Of a stretch of 64,000 nucleotides of DNA, positions 57,641 to 64,000 are shown in pieces. The notes below the pieces were generated by a model. It was not told where the DNA came from. It saw only the letters and a program-made list of their open reading frames with translations, and ran no database searches. Every line of letters begins with the position of its first letter. The first letter of the stretch is position 1. The stretch is from Alnus glutinosa (lineage: Eukaryota > Streptophyta > Magnoliopsida > Fagales > Betulaceae): assembly GCF_958979055.1 (NCBI RefSeq), contig NC_084898.1, positions 24,889,102-24,953,101 on the forward strand, written 5' to 3'. A program made the position numbers and the translations under genes.

Positions 57641-57905
57641 GAATCACGTTAATTACATTGATGCTAGTTTCTTCTTGAAGGTTGAAGATTCAGAGGCTAA
57701 GAGAAATCTGTGCACTCAGCAGGATTTTCCCTACATGAATCCTTGATTCAGTGTAGTTAGTGGTACATGTATTGGGTTGGAGCTCTATCAGGGGTTAATA
57801 CATTCCCTGTTTTTCACCTCTTTTTTCCCCCACATCACTATCAATTTGCTTGAATTAATTGCAGTAGTATCGCAGTTAGTGACCTTTTTGCAATCCTGCT
57901 GTCAG

Positions 57906-58372
57906 GTTCGAACTGGACATGTTGTTAGAGTCTGTGAATGGAACAACCAAGCGTGTAGAAGAACTATTGGAAAAAATCAACAATAATACATTGAAAACAG
58001 GTGGTCCAATTCGTATCAAGGAACACTTCACAGGTTATAGCTTGATTAATAACCAACAAAATTCCAGGAGATGTGTTATGTAGCTCATTCCTCAGACGTT
58101 TTTCTGATAGGATATTCCTTGTGTGTTTCTTGCAGCACTGAATCTCAGGTGCATTGAACGTTTATATGGTGACCATGGGCTTGATGTGATGGATGTGTTG
58201 AAGAAGAATCTTCTTGCTTTGCCAGTTATACTAACGCGCTTGAAGCAGAAACAAGAGTGGGCTAGGTGTCGTTCTGATTTTAATGAAGTCTGGGCTGAAA
58301 TTTATTCTAAGAGCTATCACATATCACTTGACCATCGTAGCTTCTGTTACAAGCAACAGGACACAAATTCAA
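57906..58372 (+). pseudogene. Captured SIN3-like corepressor exons
   Basis: Exon 57906-58033 encodes [20 protein letters not shown] and IRIKEHFT; exon 58136 onward encodes [42 protein letters not shown] and [12 protein letters not shown]. These match plant SIN3-like proteins around the HDAC-interacting region, which scaffold histone deacetylases in the nucleus. Splice sites are kept. Two residues after LKKN and one glutamate of KQEEW are missing. The deletions keep the frame, but neither ends nor PAH domains are present. Confidence 0.85.
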
Positions 58373-58374
58373 GG

Positions 58375-58565
58375 AAATGGTTTCACATGTTGAGCAGAAT
58401 ATCAGAGGCACTGGCCGTGGTGCATGGGCAGATGGTGGGAATAAGCTTGCTCCACTTCCAGCCTATGGAAATGAGTCAGATGTGTTATGTTTTGACAATG
58501 CTGGTGCTTGGAGTGGTGAATTGGGTTGTGCTGCCAGCGAGAGTAGTACACTGGTGAAGAGTTAA
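58375..58565 (+). pseudogene. Third captured coding piece, unidentified
   Basis: Directly after the SIN3-like exon a frame reads [20 protein letters not shown], then [20 protein letters not shown], and ends [10 protein letters not shown] with a stop. It does not continue the SIN3 sequence, so it may be a third source gene or a distant exon. A frame before the SIN3 part (about 57682-57780, KVEDSEAKRNLCTQQDFPYM) is also unassigned. Confidence 0.4.
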
Positions 58566-59381
58566 GGAATGTTGTGGGTGATTCTAAGTCTGCAGGGCCT
58601 ATCTCTATCGTGGTAGTCAAAGTTTATCATTCCTGATCATTTCATATGTAGTATTACTGTGACATAGCTTTGGAAGTAAGAGCTTGGATGCCTTTGGCAT
58701 TTTGGTGGATGTAAAGGGGGAAAACCTGTGTCGTGATCAAGTGGTGGTTGGTTGTCAAAATGTTTAGGGTTGGGTGGCAATGACTGATGCTTGTCTTTTT
58801 TGTTTGATCGAGTCTGTTGGATTTTTTGAATCGAATGAAGTGATGCTGAATCCTAATTTAATTCATGTTGAGTCAATTTTATGACATTTGTTTGCACCAG
58901 ATAACTTCTTAGCTCATATATTCTTTAATTGTTTGTTTCTGAAGAATGTTATAGTTTTACTAACCCTGCACTAGCCAGAAAAATACAAATTACTGGCCAG
59001 AAAAATACAAATTACCGTATAACCAATTTTTTTAATATATTAAATAAAACTGGCGCATGCCCAAAACAAAATGCTTCCTGGCGCATGGGCATGCGCCAGT
59101 GGGTTTGTTGCACCCTTTGGCGCATGGGCATGCGCCAGAGGGTGCAACAATGCGCCAGGAATTATTTCCTGGCGCTTGTTGGTTGAATCCTGGCAATAAT
59201 TTTTGTGCCAAGATATTCTGGCATATATCACATATGCCAGTAACTATACATTTCCAGACACTGCAATTGTGGTAGATGCAACTGCCAGGAATCAAATGTC
59301 AGGAACTTGTTTCCTGGCATTTATTGATGCATTCCTGGCATTTTTTAAATGCCAGGAAGTGTCATTTTTTTTGTAGTGATT

Positions 59382-60930
59382 TTTCATACTGTTCGATACA
59401 TGAAACAACCTAAATTAACATAATTAGAGAATCTAGAATTTTTTTTTTAAAAAAAAAATGTGGGGGATCTTGATCCCAAACAAAGACGGATGATAGCGGT
59501 GGTCATTTAGTAGCCTAGTAAGGATTTTAGTTTATATATAGAGAAGACAATTAAATATCATTTAAAACATATAAACGTGACATATAATTATATTTTCATG
59601 CATCCGGTTAATTTATTCAGTTTTTCTCAACGAGTTTTCATATTATGAAATTGTTGCATGAGATTTAATTATTGTAGACTTTTAGTGGTGTTTGCCTTTA
59701 CTTTTTAAATGAAAAATATTCTAGAGCTTTCAAAAAATAAATATATAAATATGAAAATTATTTATATTCGTAGTTAATAAAAAAAGGCTGGCTTGTCTAT
59801 AGGCACTTCATCTCTGCAAAAGTGAAAATGAAGGCTTTGGGGAGGGAAATAATTTCTAACTGCCTCGATAACATGTCACATTTTTATAGGTGACATTTTA
59901 CACGTGTTTCAATGCCTAAAACAGCTTAAATTAAGTAATTTGAGAATTTATAATTTTTTTTGAAATTGTAAGAGATCATAATTCCTAAAATAACTATTGA
60001 AAAAACATAAATTTTTATTTTAGCTATTCATTTTTCTATACACATTGTAATAGATTATCTATTTTACTCTTTATTTTCTTTTAATATTATTTTGGATGAG
60101 AAGAGACGAGAGAGTGTGAAATAAGAAAATGGAGAGAGACATATAAGAGTGTTGCACCAGCTCAATATTCAAGCTAAAGTCACATTCTATTGCTAGGATA
60201 ATTTATCACATCCCCTGGATAAGCTATCACATCTCCTCTACATATGACAATTTTTTATTTGTTTGACACTCTCGATCTATGCCTCTCTTCATCCCCTGGA
60301 CACTGGACAGTACAATTAACAGTATATAATCATTTAGTTAACTGTAAGAGCAGTATTTCTCTACCCTTACAAAGATAAAAAAGAAAGATATATCCACAAT
60401 GAATAATTGTTTGGTTACATGGTACAAATGATATATTTGTTTCACACTCTCTATGCCTCTCTTCGTCCCCTGGACAGTACAATTAACACGTGAGTATATA
60501 ATCATTTAGTTCACTGTAAGAGCAGTATTTCTCTTCATACCCTTACAAAGAAAAAAAAAAGTAAAAAAGAAAAAAAAATATATCTACAATGAATGATTGT
60601 TTGGTTACATATACTATAAACAAAACTATAAACAATGAAGGAATCATATAACAATTTCGAAATATGAAAAATCTTAGAGCTAGGACAACGGAATAAATTA
60701 CAAGTTATATGATTCACATGTTTTAATAGACAATTAAATTTTGTTGAATTGTTTATTTATTTTACTAGTTATATTACTTAATATTTTTAATGAATTTGAA
60801 TTCAGTTCTCTTCAAATTTGACCTCTTTAAACCGAAATTCTAATTCTATCGCTGTACGTACACAACATACTCAAATAAAAATTCATAATTTTATGTTTCA
60901 TTAAAATACCCAAAAGAAAAAGACACATAC
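59382..60930. other. Unit C non-coding segment
   Basis: Matches unit A 6854-8029 and 14072-14520. The site TGTAAGAGCA at 60515-60524 is unoccupied and marks the target of the LINE of unit A. No gene. Confidence 0.6.
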
Positions 60931-60931
60931 A

Positions 60932-60934
<3 letters not shown>

Positions 60935-61010
<76 letters not shown>
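60935..61010. repeat. (CT)n microsatellite, about 75 bases
   Basis: A long CT array in the 3' flank of gene C. The equivalent sites in A (14520) and B (32320) hold only short CT or T-rich stretches, so the array expanded in unit C. Confidence 0.9.
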
Positions 61011-61013
<3 letters not shown>

Positions 61014-61191
61014 CTTCATCTAATTAAGCACTCGTAACCTTCCCCTCTGACAAGTAATAGAAAGTTTCTCCATATCTCCTTTCATTACTACTGCATGCGA
61101 ACACAATTATACGCACCATAATATATATTATAAAAAGGACTCATGTACATGTTCGATCTATATTACACGTACATTGCTCCCTTGATGACTT

Positions 61192-61683
61192 TCAATCGAT
61201 GACTTCAATTTCAACTTGAGGAGGAGGAGGAGGAGGTAGTGGTTCGTCTGATTCTTCTTGATGTCCAAGGACGCAGATGATATTAAAAGCAGGAATAGTT
61301 TGGAGAGTATCATAAAACCAACACATAAAGTGTTTCAACTGAGCCGAAAACAGTGTATACCAAGGAGACACGATTAGGAGCATGGGAAACACAAGCCAGA
61401 AAAGTGAGGGCGGGAAAATGAGGGAGGCGAAGAAAGAAAGAGTCAAGGGAGCCGAGAAATCTGCCTTCAACAAACAGATGGGTTCCACGGTGAGAGGGAG
61501 GTTGACGGAGGTGGAAAGAAAGATGAGCGTAACAATGGCAAGAAACAGATAGTAGGCCATCATCAAAACAGGATTAACAAGGATTTGATGATCATCAGTT
61601 GATCCCATGTTCCTGTCTACGACCATAAAGATGATGCTTATTAGCGGTGGAACCACATATCTCAAATCTGTAACACACCTCAT
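61192..61683 (-). CDS. Four-helix membrane protein with poly-proline tail, copy C
   Basis: An intact single-exon gene of 163 codons. It begins MRCVTDLRYVVPPLISII and keeps all four hydrophobic segments. Differences from copy B include an extra aspartate in STDDHQI, LKADFSAPL as in copy A, FSAQLKHFMCWFYDT, and GHQEESDEP before six prolines and QVEIEVID. The tail VEIEVID is identical in all three copies. The arrangement of changes (copy A alone lacks FSAQ, copies B and C share it) suggests B and C are closer or that A lost it later. Function is unknown; a membrane location is inferred from hydrophobicity only. Confidence 0.75.
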   Translation of the reverse strand: MRCVTDLRYVVPPLISIIFMVVDRNMGSTDDHQILVNPVLMMAYYLFLAIVTLIFLSTSVNLPLTVEPICLLKADFSAPLTLSFFASLIFPPSLFWLVFPMLLIVSPWYTLFSAQLKHFMCWFYDTLQTIPAFNIICVLGHQEESDEPLPPPPPPQVEIEVID

Positions 61684-61689
61684 GATCAG

Positions 61690-62766
61690 ATGATCTTAGC
61701 TAGGAGTATGAAGAAACGCTTCCCTATGAAGCCCTAGACACACATTAATCAGCAAGCTGCTCGATCGCCTGCTTAGGGCAGGGCAGGGGAGAAATAAATA
61801 TTTAAAGGACGACTTGGCCACTTAATTGAGAATTAAGTTTCATTTTTTATTTTATTTTGTTTTTGTGTGTGTAGGTACACACATGTACACAGGGTCCACA
61901 TGCAGGGACCGAATGAAGAGTTTGGAGGAAAAAACCAAAGAGTAATTCTTCTGGCACATTTTGTCTACACACCCTGTACACAAAGTGTGTGGCTCTTATT
62001 TTATTTTATTTTATTTTTTATTTTTAAAAAAATCTGCATGACACGTACACATTGTGTATAAAGTGCAAATACAAAATGTGCAAGAAGAATTTCTCACTCC
62101 AAAAACCAATAACGTCCATGATCACAACGACGACGAAGAAAAAAAAAAAAAAAATCACAAACCCGACATGTTGCAGCTGGTTTTACGGACCCAAATAATT
62201 AGTCGCTATTATTTTCTACGAGTGATCAACTTTTTCTAAAGTTTTTAGACATATTCTACTGATCATGACTTTTAATAGATATTTTTTAAAACATGACTTT
62301 TAATTTAACTTGAAATTCAAATAAAGATTAAGATTTTTGTTATATTAACGGGCATCAAGTACATTTTTTACTTTTAATAATTCCATACTTATCACCTTAT
62401 CATCATTTATAATATCAATACATATTTTGAAGAGAAATGTTATATTTAGTATTCTCTCATGCATCCTTTTCCTATACTTCTCCATTTTCATATTTTAATA
62501 ATCAACCATTAAATTTGTAGGATTCACAACTTAAAATAATAATAATAATAATAGAACATAGGAGAAATAAAGGATGAGAGAATACTATATATATATATAT
62601 ATATAGCATTCCTCTATTTTGAATGTGCATGATAAGGTCGATATGGTAAAGTCTCAATCATTATTCATTAAATTTAAAAACCGATGATTAAAATTTGAAG
62701 AATTGTATTCCATAGATTACCATAAACTTAAATTCTTAAATTACCATAGAATAACTAAAGATGAGG

Positions 62767-62798
<32 letters not shown>

Positions 62799-62802
62799 AA
62801 TC
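61690..62802. other. Upstream of gene C, with MITE-like repeats
   Basis: The first 120 bases diverge from the upstream of A and B. At 61865-62000 is a GT/CA-rich fold-back-like stretch (GTACACACATGTACACAGGG and TACACACCCTGTACAC). At 62445-62612 the arms GTATTCTCTCATGCATCC and GGATGAGAGAATAC form an inverted pair, MITE-like. TA tracts lie at 62587-62605 and 62768-62795. No gene is seen. Confidence 0.5.
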
Positions 62803-63070
62803 TATAACCCAGCACGTACATGATCCTAGCGCGCTTTTTTTCTTCTGTAGCATAGAATTAAGCCCTAGCTCGACACACATTCACATTGCTGCTGGCCGGC
62901 CTGCTTGAGTTACGTACTTAATTAATTAAAGGATTAATTAGCCGCTGATTAAAAATTGACGTCACTTTAATTTCTTCGTAAATATATGTAGTCATATGCA
63001 TTAATCAGCGTGCGTGGGACCGGCTGACTGAAGAGTTTCACTGGAAAAACCCAATAACATAATTTATAAA
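62803..63070 (-). pseudogene. Fourth copy of the membrane-protein locus, 5' end only
   Basis: The minus strand keeps the start region of the gene (the paralog of ATGCGGTGGGTTATAGATTTG reads ATGTACGTGCTGGGTTATAG) and then upstream DNA matching genes A and B (CTTCTGTAGCATAGAATTAAG, GACACACATTCACATTGCTG). The coding region stops after about nine codons at a TA microsatellite (62768-62795). The upstream match continues to about 63560 against 33170-34300. Confidence 0.65.
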
Positions 63071-63640
63071 ACTGTCGCTACCAATAATAATATTGGTCGG
63101 TGCATGCACGTTCTTTTGGTAGCGACAGTTTAATAATTAAATTACACTTTTATTTCATAGTACTACTGATTGGCAACTGGCATTTGAGTTCTGGTTCCGG
63201 CTCCCCCTCGTGTTCGTCGTGTTACATGAAAGTGGAATTCCGGTCCCACGCTATCTCCTTATATATGAATACAAATATGCCGTTTTTTCAGTTTTTCTAG
63301 AATAAGCAGTTAGTTTCTTTTCGGCCAGGAGCGATTGTAATTCAATCATTCGGTCCCACGAGCTGATCATTATGATCGAATGTATACATGCATGAACACA
63401 CACACATATATATCGGCCGGCCTCTTAAGTCAATTCATCCCCCGGTGGAAAATGGAAAAAGAAACGAAGTTTAAGTTCATTCTATCAAAAATCATTCTGA
63501 TCCCTAATCGAGGAAATTGTTCTCTACAAGAGCATCAAGTCAATTAAAGGAATTTAATTAATATTCAAATACGTGCATTTATTGTCAAACTAAAAAATTC
63601 TACTCTTCACACCATCAATTTATCAGAGCGATTATATCAT
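63071..63640. other. Upstream block, fourth copy
   Basis: Direct match to 33640-34300 and inverted match to parts of 17500-18330 (for example TTTCGGCCAGGAGCGATTGT). No gene. Confidence 0.6.
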
Positions 63641-63649
63641 ATCGATCAG

Positions 63650-64000
63650 TTGATCGATCATGGGCGGCTAGAGTCTTAGGCGACTTAGGCAGTTGCCTAA
63701 GGCTCCAACTAAACCATTTTTTCTTTATTCTCATCACAAAAACCAATTTTCCAATAAACCCACTATTTGGAGATTGTTCCAAGTACAAAGTTAAACCGTA
63801 GTCACGCCCGCGCGCTATTGCATTCTGTTGGTACAGTTTTTGGTATGGTGACGTGTCGCCTGGTGATTTGCTGCTGGGTTCTGATCTACCACTTCAATCC
63901 TGCAAAAAGAACAAACAACTCGTTGGGGGTACCGACTACGCCCACTTCGATGCCTAAGTCAGTTCAAATCAATTTTCTGAAGAGTATTTTCAATCTCAAT
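63650..64000. mobile_element. Possible LTR-element fragment at the window edge
   Basis: From about 63790 the sequence has the look of a plant LTR end (CTGATCTACCACTTC, GGGGTACCGACTACGCCCAC, GATGCCTAAGTCAGTT) but runs off the window. A partly palindromic TTAGGCGACTTAGGCAGTTGCCTAAGG lies at 63675-63705. The classification is tentative. Confidence 0.35.

Larger units (their letters stand above)
55649..59378 (+). mobile_element. Pack-CACTA element with exons of two or more host genes
   Basis: Starts CACTAAAAAAAAAAA (55649) and ends ATTTTTTTTGTAGTG (59378), with a 3-bp duplication ATT (55646-55648 and 59379-59381); unit A has ATT once at 6851-6853. Both ends have subterminal TGCCAG / CTGGCA motifs in many copies (55680-55815 and 59050-59360). 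Between them are exons of an AAA-ATPase and a SIN3-type gene in one orientation, with introns. No CACTA transposase is visible, so it is non-autonomous. Confidence 0.92.

Noticed and set aside
58123-58557. A stand-alone 144-codon gene
   Set aside because: It is a SIN3-like exon read through into an unrelated captured piece inside a CACTA element.

Overview
The window is nuclear DNA of a flowering plant, most likely a woody rosid eudicot (inference). It is AT-rich, full of TA, CT and homopolymer microsatellites, and packed with plant transposons: L1-type LINEs, CACTA, hAT, Mutator-like and PIF/Harbinger elements, Cassandra-type 5S-carrying LTRs and long solo LTRs. Gene remnants keep plant-type exons and GT/AG splice sites. 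There are no operons, CRISPR arrays or bacterial-type genes.

Layout. The window is built from copies of one ancestral segment, disrupted by nested insertions. Its recurring parts are a decayed thaumatin-like (PR-5) gene and, some kilobases away, an intact intronless gene for a four-helix membrane protein with a proline-rich tail and C-terminus VEIEVID. The intact genes are copy A (14719-15207), copy B (32517-33005) and copy C (61192-61683), all on the minus strand. A fourth copy survives only as its 5' end and upstream DNA (62803-63070). The thaumatin remnants lie at 5590-6345, 23205-23265 and 53300-54075. The upstream block of copy A (about 15.9-19.2 kb) is inverted relative to that of copy B (about 33.25-35.4 kb).

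A second theme is a decayed gene block: a PPR gene fragment (36197-36914), a calcineurin-B-like (CBL) pseudogene with three ordered exons (37262-38769), and a first exon resembling plant DXO1 (45543-45863). As I recall, their best Arabidopsis matches are neighbours (At4g17615 CBL1, At4g17616 PPR, At4g17620 DXO1), so this looks like a relict microsyntenic block. A second PPR fragment at 21335-21775 shows that this flank was duplicated too.

Mobile elements. Because the segments are paralogous, several insertions can be compared with an empty site elsewhere in the window: a 6-kb LINE at 8030-14071 (empty site 60515-60524), a CACTA element at 55649-59378 (6851-6853), a hAT MITE at 40391-40712 (22369-22376), a hAT element at 41456-42566 (2941-2948), and a Mutator-like element at 47415-52879 (2632-2640). 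Four DNA transposons of different superfamilies carry host gene fragments: a CACTA element with AAA-ATPase and SIN3 exons, a Mutator-like element with RUVBL2, a hAT element with an ISU1-type Fe-S scaffold fragment, and a Harbinger-like element with an unidentified one-helix protein. This cluster of Pack-TYPE elements, with exact target-site duplications and empty-site controls, is the most notable content.

Only the three membrane-protein genes look intact. I see no metabolic pathway or multi-gene system here; the biology is segmental duplication, transposon nesting and gene-fragment shuffling.
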